DNA from: JBGQOG01 sp052113705
Lineage (GTDB): Bacteria; Pseudomonadota; Alphaproteobacteria; Rhodobacterales; Rhodobacteraceae
Assembly: GCF_052113705.1 (NCBI RefSeq)
Contig: NZ_JBGQOG010000001.1
Location: 62,001-126,000 of the forward strand
Length of the DNA stretch: 64,000 nucleotides
Direction: 5' to 3'
Shown: positions 1 to 7,809 of the stretch, in pieces
Position numbering within the stretch: position 1 is the first letter of the stretch
Layout of the letters: each line of letters opens with the position of its first letter
Notes under the pieces: generated by a model
The model's input: the letters and a program-made list of their open reading frames with translations, nothing else
The model's database searches: none
What the model was told of the DNA's origin: nothing
Position numbers and translations under genes: made by a program

Positions 1-1
1 C

Positions 2-355
2 GGCGATACGGTGCTGGTGGAAATGGCCCAGCGCCTGCGCGGCAATCTGCGCGAGGTGGATCTGATCTCGCGCATCGGCGGCGAGGAATTCCTGATCGCC
101 ATGCCCGAAACCACGCTGGAGACCGCGCATCGCACGGCAGAGCGGATTTGCCGCGCGGTGGAGCGGGACCCGGTGTCGCTGCCCGACGGGATGGGTGACA
201 TCTCGATCACCGTCTCCATCGGTCTCGCGATGGGCGGCGGCCCGCATTATCAGAATGCTCAGGTGCAGGAATTGGTGACCCGCGCCGACCGCGCACTGAT
301 GGGCGCCAAGGCCGAGGGCCGCAATCAGGTGACGATCAGCGCCACCGCCGCCTGA
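2..355 (+). CDS. GGDEF diguanylate cyclase, C-terminal part (5' truncated by window)
   Basis: C-terminal half of a GGDEF domain, expected to make cyclic di-GMP from two GTP. The frame is open to the left edge and reads GDTVL before the first internal ATG, so the gene begins outside the window. The signature loop is GGEEF, the active-site variant used by PleD-type cyclases, followed by the MPET and SIGLAMG segments typical of the fold. The protein ends shortly after a conserved ALMGAKAEGRN helix. Upstream receiver or sensor domains cannot be seen, so PleD itself is only a possibility. Confidence 0.88.
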   Translation, partial: GDTVLVEMAQRLRGNLREVDLISRIGGEEFLIAMPETTLETAHRTAERICRAVERDPVSLPDGMGDISITVSIGLAMGGGPHYQNAQVQELVTRADRALMGAKAEGRNQVTISATAA

Positions 356-855
356 AGCAAACGGCAGGGGCGCAAGCTCCGCCCCCCCCCCTGCAGGTGC
401 ATCGCGACCTGTCCGGTCGCGGCAGGCGGCCCCGGTTGGGACAGATCCCGCTGAAGACACGCAGCCCGGCGGACCTCTGCGCTCCGGGCAGTACAACTCA
501 TGCCGCGCCGGGGACAGCGGGCACATCCCGCCACAAATCTCTGCCCCCGCCGTGCAAACGGCGCTGCGCGAAAAGGTTGCAGGGGCAGACCTTTCGGCAT
601 CGGCATCGGCATCGGCATCGGCATCGGCATCGGCATCGGCATCGGCATCGGCATCGGGGCTGCCCGGGCGCATGGTCCCCGACAAGATCATTTCGAAAGA
701 CGTGACCTGCGCCGCTGGCTTCGGCATCCGCCCCGGCGCAGCCCTTTCATCTGCCCACAAACAAAACCGCCGCAGCCCCGGCGGGATGCGGCGGTAAGCG
801 GCGACAGTGCGCGGTGGCGACCCGGTGTCACCGTCAGCCCTGAGGCAGCATGGGC
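356..855. other. 500-bp intergenic region with no convincing gene
   Basis: Lies between the ends of two convergent genes. It holds a run of ten C at 382-391 and the TCGGCA tandem repeat at 594-657. Several overlapping open frames cross it on both strands, but they owe their length to the repeat (alternating His-Arg, Met-Pro, Gly-Ile or Ala-Ser). They lack convincing ribosome sites, and I regard them as spurious. Confidence 0.6.
594..657. repeat. (TCGGCA)n hexanucleotide microsatellite, about 10.7 perfect copies
   Basis: The six-base unit TCGGCA repeats without interruption from 594 to 657. Because the unit is a multiple of three, copy changes would not shift a reading frame. The array lies outside any gene I can support, downstream of both flanking genes. 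Long perfect hexamer arrays are uncommon in alphaproteobacterial chromosomes and tend to vary by slippage. Confidence 0.95.
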
Positions 856-1389
856 TCAGTTGGCGGGCGGCTGCGGTCTTTCCTTGCCCGCACCGGGGCG
901 CTTGTCCATTTGCCGCTTCAGCATCTCCTGCAGACGGGCGGCATAGGCTTTGCGCGCCTCGGGCGACATGGCGGCAATGCGCTCGGCGAACAGCCGCTGG
1001 CCAATCTCCATCCGGCTTTTGCTGCGCGCGCCATAGGCATCAAACAGGCGCTGCAATTGGGTGCCATCCCAGACATCGGCCTGCAATGCCGCAACAAACG
1101 CATCCATATCGGCCCGCGCCTGCTGGCGCATCTCGCGGAAAGCCGCGCCATCGGGGGCGGCGGCACGGCGCAACGCCTCGCGGTCGTCGCGCGACAGCGC
1201 ATCGGTAAAGGTGCCCATGCCGATGTCGCCCACCATCGGGCGCGGCGGATGTGGCGGCCCGATGAACAGCCGCCCGGCCACCACGCCAACCACCAACAGA
1301 TTGAGCGCCAGCGAGATGATCAGCACGGCACGGATCGGCCCCGGAATTTTCGGCTTTGCGCCCGGCGCGGCAGTGTCAGCCATGCTCAT
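856..1389 (-). CDS. Membrane-anchored periplasmic metal/stress sensor of the CnrX/Spy-like type
   Basis: 177 residues. A short basic, Pro-rich N-terminus leads into one membrane segment (about residues 19-41), then a helical, charged periplasmic domain with a MSPEARKAY motif and two amphipathic helices. This layout fits the heavy-metal-resistance/CnrX/CpxP-Spy superfamily. Last gene of the leftward EF-hand/sigma/anti-sigma operon; its ATG overlaps the stop of the preceding gene (ATGA). In the known CnrYXH system the X protein senses metal and releases sigma through Y. The analogous role here is inference, and I see no clear metal-binding His cluster in it. Confidence 0.68.
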   Translation of the reverse strand: MSMADTAAPGAKPKIPGPIRAVLIISLALNLLVVGVVAGRLFIGPPHPPRPMVGDIGMGTFTDALSRDDREALRRAAAPDGAAFREMRQQARADMDAFVAALQADVWDGTQLQRLFDAYGARSKSRMEIGQRLFAERIAAMSPEARKAYAARLQEMLKRQMDKRPGAGKERPQPPAN

Positions 1390-1802
1390 CCCTCCTGCCC
1401 GTCAGCCCAGGCCAAAATATCGTCATCGGGCAGCAATTGCACCGATCCCAGTTGCTCGGCCACCGTCGATGCAGACCAGAGCGAACCGCTCAGCGTGGTT
1501 CCCACCGTGCCAAAGCTGCTCAGGCCGGAAACCCCGATCCACACCCCGGCGACCGCGGCCGTGGCCATACCGCCCAGACCACCCCAGCCGCCCAGCCCCG
1601 CCACCAGCATCGCCCAGAGGCCCTGCCGCGGCGCGGCCTGCGGGCGGCTCAGGCCCTGCGGGATCCGCCGCGCCGCTTCGGCTTCGGCATCCGCCAGAAC
1701 CCGCGCCATAAAATCGGCGGAAGGGTCCATGGCCGTCGCCCGTGCGGCGGCAAAATAGCCTTCCAGCCCGTCAAATTCGCGATCCGTCTCAGCCATGACC
1801 AT
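1386..1802 (-). CDS. Single-span membrane protein, probable anti-sigma factor
   Basis: About 138 residues from the ATG at 1802, preceded by AGGA at a good distance; an ATG six bases further in is an alternative. The N-terminal ~60 residues are cytoplasmic, acidic and helical (YFAAARATAMDPSADFMARVL). A hydrophobic Gly-rich segment at about residues 62-94 follows, then a short exterior tail. It overlaps the sigma gene upstream and the sensor gene downstream, the position of an anti-sigma factor in CnrY-like operons. I recognise no ZAS zinc motif, so the assignment rests on topology and context. Confidence 0.6.
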   Translation of the reverse strand: MVMAETDREFDGLEGYFAAARATAMDPSADFMARVLADAEAEAARRIPQGLSRPQAAPRQGLWAMLVAGLGGWGGLGGMATAAVAGVWIGVSGLSSFGTVGTTLSGSLWSASTVAEQLGSVQLLPDDDILAWADGQEG

Positions 1803-2379
1803 ACCCCAATTCCTCGCGCCGCCCCGCCAAAAGAGCCGACAGCGCCCGCTTGCCCCGCGCCGTGAGGCTTTCAACCGCCTCGACGCCAATTTCCATCACT
1901 TCGGCTATCTCCGGGTTAGACAACCCTTCCAGATGCCGCAACACCACCGCCTGCCGTTGCCGCTCGGGCAGCGCCGCAAGCGCCGTCTCCAGCGCCGTGG
2001 CGCGGTCGGTGTCGATCATCACCTCCACCACGCTCGGGCGGCCATCTTCCGGCTCGGCCACCGCCTCCAGCGCCACCCCCCGCCTGCGGCGCAGACGGTC
2101 GGTGCTCAGATTGGTGACCACCCGGTAGAGCCAGGTCGAGACCTTGGCTTCCCCCTGCCGCCAGTCGGGCGCGATGCGCCACAGGCGCAACAGCGCCTCT
2201 TGCGCCACATCTTCCGCCTCGGCGGTGTCGCGCAGCATCCGCATTGCCACGCGGAAAGCCAGAGGCCCCAGGCGCAGCGTCAGGCTGCGCGCGGCCGCGG
2301 GATCTCCATTCGCATAGAGCACCAGCAATGCTTCGTCGGTCACGTCGATCATCGCGTCAAATGCCATCTCCATACCCAT
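1789..2379 (-). CDS. ECF-type RNA polymerase sigma factor
   Basis: 196 residues. Region 2 is clear (AEDVAQEALLRLWR, then WLYRVVTNLSTDRLRRRR). A variable linker follows, then region 4 with LPERQRQAVVLRHLEGLSNP and the helix-turn-helix IAEVMEIGVEAVESLTARGK. It has no extracytoplasmic segment. The candidate start is ATG 2379, with in-frame ATGs at 2373 and 2367. It follows an EF-hand gene after about 90 nt, including a GC hairpin at 2400-2423, and overlaps the presumed anti-sigma gene. It likely drives its own operon in response to a periplasmic cue; the exact ECF group was not determined. Confidence 0.92.
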   Translation of the reverse strand: MGMEMAFDAMIDVTDEALLVLYANGDPAAARSLTLRLGPLAFRVAMRMLRDTAEAEDVAQEALLRLWRIAPDWRQGEAKVSTWLYRVVTNLSTDRLRRRRGVALEAVAEPEDGRPSVVEVMIDTDRATALETALAALPERQRQAVVLRHLEGLSNPEIAEVMEIGVEAVESLTARGKRALSALLAGRREELGYGHG

Positions 2380-2469
2380 TCTGGCCTAGCGCGAATTCAG
2401 GGGCGGCGCAATCGCACCGCCCCCGAGGCACAGCCGGGGGCACCCCCGCCGGGATCCCCCCGTCTCCCA

Positions 2470-3186
2470 TCAGTTCCCGGCAGGGGCCGCATCATCCGAG
2501 GGCATGTCTTGCGGCGGCACCGGCGGCTTCATGCGCATGTGATGGCCCTTGCCGTCACGGTCATGGCCCCGGCCATGCTCCCAACCGTCGCGCTTCATGT
2601 GATGACCTTCGCCCCCACGCGCGCCGCCCCGCTCCATGCGCTCTTGCATCATCTGAGCAAATTGCGCCTTGCCCGCCTCGAACTCGGCCGCGCTGACGGC
2701 ACCATCCTTGTCGGTGTCAAAGCGCGCGATCATCCGCTCGGCACCGCCTGCCGGACCCTCGCCCGTCATCATGCCCCGATGACCCCCGCGCGATCCCATC
2801 GCCGGGCCTGCAGCAAGCTCGGCCGCCGACAGCTTGCCATCCCCGTCCAGATCAAGGGCCGCCACCTGCGCCTTGGCGCGCGCTTCCACACGGGCCTGCA
2901 TGTCCTGCATCCGTTGCGCCACCAGTTCTTCAACGCTGATCAGCCCGTCCTTGTCGGCATCCAGCGCCGCCGCGCGCGCCGCGCGCTTGGCGGTGATATC
3001 CTCAACCGTCAGCTTGCCGTCGCCGTTGAAATCCAGCGTCGCAAAATCCGGCATCATGCCCATCGGACCGTCGCCCGGCTGTGCCGCCTCCGGCGCCGGC
3101 GCGGATTCCTGAGCGAAGCTCGGCACGGCGAAACCCGCACAGGTTGCCAGCAACAGCGCAGCGGTGATCGTGGTTTTCCGGTTCAT
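2470..3186 (-). CDS. Secreted EF-hand protein with His-rich tail
   Basis: 238 residues with a cleavable signal peptide (cleavage near SFA-QES). Four calcium-binding loops with the DxDxDG pattern are visible: DFNGDGKLTVED, DADKDGLISVEE, DLDGDGKLSAAE and DTDKDGAVSAAE. The C-terminus is rich in His, Met and Gly (GEGHHMKRDGWEHGRGHDRD), which could bind transition metals. A GAGGAG ribosome site precedes the ATG. It is the first gene of the operon that continues into the ECF sigma factor, so it is probably both a target and part of the sensory output. Calcium binding is family knowledge; the metal-buffer idea is inference. Confidence 0.88.
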   Translation of the reverse strand: MNRKTTITAALLLATCAGFAVPSFAQESAPAPEAAQPGDGPMGMMPDFATLDFNGDGKLTVEDITAKRAARAAALDADKDGLISVEELVAQRMQDMQARVEARAKAQVAALDLDGDGKLSAAELAAGPAMGSRGGHRGMMTGEGPAGGAERMIARFDTDKDGAVSAAEFEAGKAQFAQMMQERMERGGARGGEGHHMKRDGWEHGRGHDRDGKGHHMRMKPPVPPQDMPSDDAAPAGN

Positions 3187-3232
3187 TCCGTATCTCCTCT
3201 TGGGGGGCGCATTTCGTCGCCCTGATACCCGT

Positions 3233-3256
3233 CAAACGCGGCAGGCCCGGCTTTCC
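3233..3256 (-). promoter_or_regulatory. Possible ECF-type promoter of the EF-hand/sigma operon
   Basis: On the minus strand a GGAAA element (3252-3256) is followed after a short GC-rich spacer by CGTTTG (3233-3238), about 50 nt before the EF-hand start. This resembles the GGAA...CGTT shape of many ECF promoters and would fit autoregulation by the operon's sigma factor. The spacer is about 14 nt, shorter than the usual 16-17, so the call is weak. Confidence 0.22.
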
Positions 3257-3387
3257 GTCGCAAGATTGCCCGGCCCTCATCCCCGCGACGGCGTAGCGCT
3301 TTCCCCCGGCCGATTTTCAGGCGATACTGGCGCGGTCAGATCCGGCGCACAGAGAATGGCCGGTTGCCACATATGAGGATGCCGCCG

Positions 3388-3819
3388 ATGACCGATCTCC
3401 ATCTGCTTGCCGATGCGGAAGAGCGCCCGATGGGCCAATCGCTGCGCCGTGGTCTGATGCTGCGCTGTCCGGCCTGCGGCAAGGGCCATATGCTGACCGG
3501 CTATCTGACGGTGAACGCCGCCTGCCCCGCCTGTGGCGAAGTCCTCTCGCACCACCGGGCCGATGACGGTCCCGCCTATCTGACCATTCTGATCGTCGGG
3601 CATCTGATGGCGCCGCTGCTGCTCTGGGCCTTTGTCACCTTCCGGCCCGAGCCGCTGACGCTGATGACCATCTTCATGACCGGCACCGTCGCCCTCTCGC
3701 TGTTCTTGCTGCCGCGGTTCAAAGGCATGATCGTGGCGCTGCAATGGGCCAAGGAAATGCATGGCTTTGGCGCCGCCGCGCGGGAAGCGCGCGGGGAACC
3801 GGCGTTGGTGAATGACTGA
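3388..3819 (+). CDS. DUF983 membrane protein with zinc-ribbon motifs
   Basis: About 143 residues from the ATG at 3388, chosen because GAGG sits about ten bases upstream; in-frame ATGs at 3364 and 3379 are less well placed. The N-terminus holds two CPACG knuckles (CPACGKG and CPACGEV), a likely structural zinc site. Two hydrophobic segments (LTILIVGHLMAPLLLWAFV and LTLMTIFMTGTVALSLFLL) and a conserved RFKG turn follow. DUF983 proteins occur widely in alphaproteobacteria, often near cytochrome oxidase assembly genes; the molecular role is unproven. Its stop overlaps the start of the Nudix gene by 8 nt. Confidence 0.85.
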   Translation: MTDLHLLADAEERPMGQSLRRGLMLRCPACGKGHMLTGYLTVNAACPACGEVLSHHRADDGPAYLTILIVGHLMAPLLLWAFVTFRPEPLTLMTIFMTGTVALSLFLLPRFKGMIVALQWAKEMHGFGAAAREARGEPALVND

Positions 3820-4528
3820 GCCGTCGCCCGCAACCGCGGCACCGCCGGACCGCTCGGCGCTGCGCCATGCGGCCAGCGTGGTGGTGCTGCGCCATGACCT
3901 GCCGGGCGGCCCGGCTGTTTTGATGGGGCAACGCGGCGCCAGTGCCGCCTTCATGCCGTCGAAATATGTGTTTCCGGGCGGCGCGGTGGATCCGCAGGAT
4001 GCGACCGTGCCACTCTGGCAGCCTCTGCCCGCCGCGCTGAGCGCTGCGCTGTCGCAGATGCCCTGCCCCGGCGGGACGCCCCCGGTCACGCCCGAGGCGC
4101 TGGCCGCGGCCGCGTTGCGCGAATTGTGGGAAGAGACCGGGCTGATCCTCGGCCATCCGTCGGACTGGCCCGCGGCGGTCCCCGGCGATTGGGCGGGTTT
4201 CGCCGCGCGCGGCTACCGCCCCGACGCGCAGGCGCTGCGCTTTGTATTCCGCGCCATCACGCCGACGGGACGGCCGCGCCGCTTTGACGCGCGGTTTTTC
4301 ATGGTGGAGGCGGCGGCGCTGCGCGGCGATCCTGACGATTTCTCGCAGGCCTGCGATGAGCTGTCGCATCTGCATTGGGTGCCGCTCGATCAGGCGCGCG
4401 ACCTCAACCTGCCCTTTGTCACCGAAGTGGTGCTGTCGGAGGTGGCCGCCCTCTGCCGGGGCAGCTCGGCCCCCGGGGTGCCGTTCTTTGACAACACCGG
4501 CCCCCGCTCACGCTTTTCGCGGCTGTAA
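3812..4528 (+). CDS. Nudix hydrolase (NUDT19/CoA-diphosphatase-like)
   Basis: 238 residues. The catalytic core of the Nudix box is intact as E-x7-RELWEETGL (about residues 92-108), which binds the metal used to cleave nucleoside diphosphate-X bonds. The Gly that normally opens the box five residues earlier is displaced: the FPGG motif and the E-x7-RE helix are separated by roughly 40 residues of Pro/Ala-rich insert. This layout is known from the NUDT19-like subgroup. Substrate is unknown; CoA or nucleotide-sugar derivatives are options. Translationally coupled to the DUF983 gene. Confidence 0.85.
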   Translation: MTEPSPATAAPPDRSALRHAASVVVLRHDLPGGPAVLMGQRGASAAFMPSKYVFPGGAVDPQDATVPLWQPLPAALSAALSQMPCPGGTPPVTPEALAAAALRELWEETGLILGHPSDWPAAVPGDWAGFAARGYRPDAQALRFVFRAITPTGRPRRFDARFFMVEAAALRGDPDDFSQACDELSHLHWVPLDQARDLNLPFVTEVVLSEVAALCRGSSAPGVPFFDNTGPRSRFSRL

Positions 4529-4542
4529 GGCCATGGGCCCGC

Positions 4543-5439
4543 TCAGCCCGCGCCGCCAAAGAGCACGATCAACACAAGGCTTAGCATGACAAGGGCGATG
4601 CCCACCCCCTCGCGCCCGCTGAGTTTTTCCTTGAAGACCAGCGCCGAGACCAGAAGCGTGAACACGATCTCGACCTGCCCCAGGGCGCGGACATAGGCGG
4701 CGTTTTGCAGCGAAAAGGCGGTGAACCACCCGGCCGAGCCGAGCACTCCCGTCACCCCCACCCAGATCGTGCGCCGCCAGCCGCGCACCACCCGCGCCAA
4801 CTCGCCGGGTTCGCGCAGCGCCAGATAGAGCGCCATGCCGATGCTTTGACTGAAGGTCACACAGGCCAGCGTCACGATGGCCCGGAGGAAATAGCCCAGC
4901 GGCAGCAGTTCCAGCGTTGCTCCGCGGTAGCCGATGGCCGAAAGGCCAAAAAGCCCCCCCGCCAGCACGCCATAGACCGAGGCGCGGCTGAGAAGCCCGC
5001 CCCCCTTCGGCCCGCGCGAGAGCATGATCACCCCCGCCAGCCCGATGCCAATCGCGAGCCAGCCCGGCAGGCTGACCGCTTCGCCCAGGATCAGCGCTGA
5101 AAAGGCCGCGACCTGCACGGTCTCGGTTTTGGTAAAGGCGACCCCCACCGCGAAATTGCGCAAGGAGAACAGCGCGACGGTCATGAAGGTGGCCGCCACC
5201 TGCGCGACCCCCCCCATCAGCGCAAAACCCCAGAAGGCCGCCGACAGATCGGGCATCGGCGTGCCGCTGATGCCCAATGTCAGCGCGGCGGTCAGCGCCG
5301 CCAGCGGCGCGCCGAACAGAAAGCGCGAGAAGGTGGCGCCGCCCGTCGAGAGCCCTGCCCCTTTCAGCTGTTTTTGCAGCATGAAGCGCAGCGTCTGCAC
5401 CAGCGCCGCGCCGAAGGTGATCAGGATCCACAGGCTCAT
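4543..5439 (-). CDS. EamA/DMT-family membrane transporter
   Basis: 298 residues with about ten hydrophobic segments in two repeated five-helix halves, the drug/metabolite transporter layout. GxxxG-rich helices (LAIGIGLAGVIML) and the C-terminal LVMLSLVLIVLFGG end are typical EamA. Last gene of a leftward operon. Its start overlaps the stop of the lipocalin-like gene by 4 nt. Substrate cannot be read from sequence. Confidence 0.88.
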   Translation of the reverse strand: MSLWILITFGAALVQTLRFMLQKQLKGAGLSTGGATFSRFLFGAPLAALTAALTLGISGTPMPDLSAAFWGFALMGGVAQVAATFMTVALFSLRNFAVGVAFTKTETVQVAAFSALILGEAVSLPGWLAIGIGLAGVIMLSRGPKGGGLLSRASVYGVLAGGLFGLSAIGYRGATLELLPLGYFLRAIVTLACVTFSQSIGMALYLALREPGELARVVRGWRRTIWVGVTGVLGSAGWFTAFSLQNAAYVRALGQVEIVFTLLVSALVFKEKLSGREGVGIALVMLSLVLIVLFGGAG

Positions 5440-6038
5440 TTCGCGGCCAGCTTGCTCAGATCATAGCCGTTGAACGCCAGCACTTCACGCGCGGCCGCTG
5501 TCAGATCGGACCGCCCCATCACGCTGTCGCGCGCGAGGATCATTGCCCAGCCGCCCGAGGGCGTGCCCAGCGCGGCGATGCGGTAATCCTGATCGACCCA
5601 CATCACATAAATCGGGTCGCGGCCAAAGCCGGTGTCAGGGGTGAAGCGCGCGCCGGGTCCGGTGACCACCGCCGCACCCGAGAGGCGCGCGGGGCGCGCA
5701 CCCGTGCAATCGGTCCCCGAGAGCACATAGGCCGGGGTGCCGCGCTGCTGCGCCTGCTGCCACTGCTGCTGGGCGCCCGTGCAGCCCGGCGTGTGGCTGG
5801 CCACCACGCGCCAGTCACCCGCAAAGCGCGCAGGCTCAAAAATCACCGCCGAGGAAATCCGCACCGCCGGATCGCGCCGCACCTCCGGCGCCGCCGGTTT
5901 TTTGGCGCAACCGGCCAGACCCAGCGCCACCGCACCGCAGAGGGCCAGAGCCGCCATCCGCGCCGCCATCCGCGCCGCGCCGCGCGCCGTACCGGGGCGG
6001 ACAATACCGGGCGCGCCGGGCACCGCATTCATTCGCAT
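5436..6038 (-). CDS. Lipocalin-like outer-membrane lipoprotein
   Basis: About 200 residues. After a basic Arg/Ala-rich N-terminus there is a signal with a lipobox (ALGLAGC), so Cys is the expected lipidation site. The mature part has a lipocalin-type opening (FAGDWRVVASHTPGC) and the YVMWVDQDYRIAALGTPSGG stretch that resembles the late strands of Blc-type lipocalins. The start is uncertain: ATG 6038 sits 7 nt after the previous stop, while internal ATGs at 5969 and 5957 would give a more normal signal length. Binding of a lipid or small ligand is inferred from family. Confidence 0.7.
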   Translation of the reverse strand: MRMNAVPGAPGIVRPGTARGAARMAARMAALALCGAVALGLAGCAKKPAAPEVRRDPAVRISSAVIFEPARFAGDWRVVASHTPGCTGAQQQWQQAQQRGTPAYVLSGTDCTGARPARLSGAAVVTGPGARFTPDTGFGRDPIYVMWVDQDYRIAALGTPSGGWAMILARDSVMGRSDLTAAAREVLAFNGYDLSKLAAK

Positions 6039-6045
6039 CGCGCTA

Positions 6046-6399
6046 TCACTCCACGCATTCCGTGACCCTGAGGCCGCTTGAGGTCAAAATCTCGTTGCAC
6101 CCCACCAGCGGCTTGAACGGCGCGCAGGTGTTCGACCGCGCCAGACAGGCGCTTTCGCAATCACTGGCGCGCTGACAGCTGCGCCCGGCATCTTTCGGCA
6201 CGCTTTGGCAAAACAGGCCGCCGCTGCTGCCAAGGCTGCGGTAAATCCCGCCACCCTTTTCGCAGGCCGTACGTTCCATCTGCACGCGCGCGGCCCCCAC
6301 CGGCGCGGGCGCGGGGGGCGACTGGCGGCAGGCCGCCAGCGCCAGGACCAGCGCCAGCCCGCCGGAGATCAGCACAAACGGGCGCATCCGCAGACTCAA
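6046..6399 (-). CDS. Small Cys-rich lipoprotein, unknown function
   Basis: 117 residues with a lipoprotein signal (ALVLALAAC) and a mature domain with eight further Cys residues (for example SCQRASDCESAC and NTCAPF). This suggests a disulfide-stabilised periplasmic domain. It overlaps the aldo/keto reductase upstream by 4 nt and is followed closely by the lipocalin-like gene. I recognise no named family. Confidence 0.75.
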   Translation of the reverse strand: MSLRMRPFVLISGGLALVLALAACRQSPPAPAPVGAARVQMERTACEKGGGIYRSLGSSGGLFCQSVPKDAGRSCQRASDCESACLARSNTCAPFKPLVGCNEILTSSGLRVTECVE

Positions 6400-7439
6400 T
6401 AGGGCAGCGAATGCGCGCGATGCGTGGCTTCCAGCGCCGCGATCACCTCCGGCGGCAGCACCATCTCCGCCGCCGCCAGCGCGGGCTCAAGCTGCGCCAC
6501 CGAAGTGGCCCCGATGATCGGCACCACCGGGAAGGGACGTTGCATGATCCAGGCAATGGCCATGCTGACCGGGTCCAGCCCCGCCTCGGCCGCGATGCCC
6601 ACGATGATATCCGCCAAGGCAAAAGCCTGCGGCGTCGCCCGCCCGCCCAGGCTCTCGTTCACCGCCCGGCGGGTGCCCGGCGGCGTCGCATCGCCCGAAT
6701 ATTTGCCGCTGAGAATGCCAACCGCCAGGGGCGAATAGGCCAGCAGCGTCACCTCTTCATGCACCGTCAGCTCGGCCATATCGGTGTCATGCACGCGGTA
6801 GAGCAGCGAATATTCGTTCTGCAGCGCGGCCGCGCGGGGGCCATGCCCCTCATCCGCCAGCCGCAGCCATTGCGCCATGCCCCAGGCGCTTTCGTTCGAG
6901 AGGCCGAAATGCCGGATCTTGCCCTCATCGCGCAGGGTTTCCAGCATCTCGAGCAGCGCGATCATATCCTCGGTCACCGCCGCCGCCGGGCCCTGACGCC
7001 GCGCGTCAAAGTTCCACATCTGGCGGAAGTGATAGCTGCCCCGGTTGGGCCAGTGGATCTGATAGAGGTCGATGTAATCCGTCTGCAGCCTGCGCAGCGA
7101 GTCCTCGCAGGCCGCGCGCATCGAGGCCGGGGTGATCGGCGCGCCCTCGCGCAGGACCGAGCCCGCCCCGGTGATCTTGCTGGCCAGCACGATCTGATCG
7201 CGCTGCCCGGATTTCGCCAGCCAGGTGCCGATGATCTCTTCGGTCCGGCCCGCGGTCTCGGCTTTGACCGGGTTCACCGGATACATTTCGGCCGTATCAA
7301 TGAAATTGATCCCCGCCGCCCGGGCGTGATCGATCTGGGCATGGCCCTCGGCTTCGGTATTCTGCGAGCCCCAGGTCATCGACCCCAGGCACAAAGCACT
7401 GATTTCAAGGCCGGTACGGCCCAGCTGAACGGTTTTCAT
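6396..7439 (-). CDS. NADP(H)-dependent aldo/keto reductase, Tas-like
   Basis: 347 residues from the ATG at 7439, which has GGAG just upstream; longer open frame to 7703 is not supported. Starts MKTVQLGRTGLEISALCLGS and has the catalytic-region DTAEMYP (Asp, Tyr), the conserved Lys in LASKITG, and the C-terminal nucleotide-binding PIIGATS motif. The GSMTWGSQNTEAEGHAQ segment closely resembles E. coli Tas. First gene of a four-gene operon with two envelope lipoproteins and a transporter, each joined by ATGA overlap or a few bases. Substrate unknown. Confidence 0.9.
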   Translation of the reverse strand: MKTVQLGRTGLEISALCLGSMTWGSQNTEAEGHAQIDHARAAGINFIDTAEMYPVNPVKAETAGRTEEIIGTWLAKSGQRDQIVLASKITGAGSVLREGAPITPASMRAACEDSLRRLQTDYIDLYQIHWPNRGSYHFRQMWNFDARRQGPAAAVTEDMIALLEMLETLRDEGKIRHFGLSNESAWGMAQWLRLADEGHGPRAAALQNEYSLLYRVHDTDMAELTVHEEVTLLAYSPLAVGILSGKYSGDATPPGTRRAVNESLGGRATPQAFALADIIVGIAAEAGLDPVSMAIAWIMQRPFPVVPIIGATSVAQLEPALAAAEMVLPPEVIAALEATHRAHSLPY

Positions 7440-7809
7440 GGAGATCTCCGGCAAGCTGCGCCCCATGGCGCGACCGCGCGAACCTGCCATAGCGCGGCCC
7501 CGGGTTAAAGACCTGATATTGCACGGGGGGCCGGCCCGCCCAAAGCCGTGGGGCAGCGGACCGCCATGCTGCGGCGCGCCCGCAGGCAAAGACCGGGCAT
7601 CCGCGCTGGGTTTTTTGCGCGGGCGATAGGCTTGCGGCGCCACGGCAGACGCGGGCGCCGGGGAAAGCCGGGCCCGGCCGCGCGCAGGCCGCGCCGGTGT
7701 CACAGGGCCAGTGGCACAAGGCCCGTGTCACAAGGCCCGTGTCACAGGGCCAGCGCCAAGGGGCCGTCGCGTCCACGCATCGGGTGCCGCCGGGCAGGCG
7801 GCCGCGGCC
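7440..7809. other. 370-bp intergenic region with no supported gene
   Basis: Lies between the start of the aldo/keto reductase gene and the end of the HisN-like gene. The main visible feature is the 14-bp tandem array at 7697-7765. The reductase ribosome site (GGAG) is immediately beside its start. No convincing -35/-10 pair stands out in this very GC-rich stretch. Confidence 0.5.
7697..7765. repeat. 14-bp tandem repeat, about five imperfect copies
   Basis: Units read GTGTCACAGGGCCA, GTGGCACAAGGCCC, GTGTCACAAGGCCC, GTGTCACAGGGCCA and a degenerate GCGCCAAGGGGCC. The period is exactly 14 nt for the first four. It sits about 45 bp past the stop of the leftward HisN-like gene, hence between that gene and the aldo/keto reductase. 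Confidence 0.9.

Noticed and set aside
325..946. Open frames over the TCGGCA array giving His-Arg, Met-Pro, Gly-Ile or Ala-Ser repeat proteins
   Set aside because: Length comes only from the hexamer; no ribosome sites, and frames on both strands are equally open.
1795..3225. 476-codon plus-strand open frame opposite the sigma and EF-hand genes
   Set aside because: Fully antisense to two well-supported genes; His/Arg-rich composition typical of the reverse complement of GC-rich coding DNA.
7697..7765. CRISPR array
   Set aside because: Unit of 14 bp with no spacers; a simple tandem repeat.
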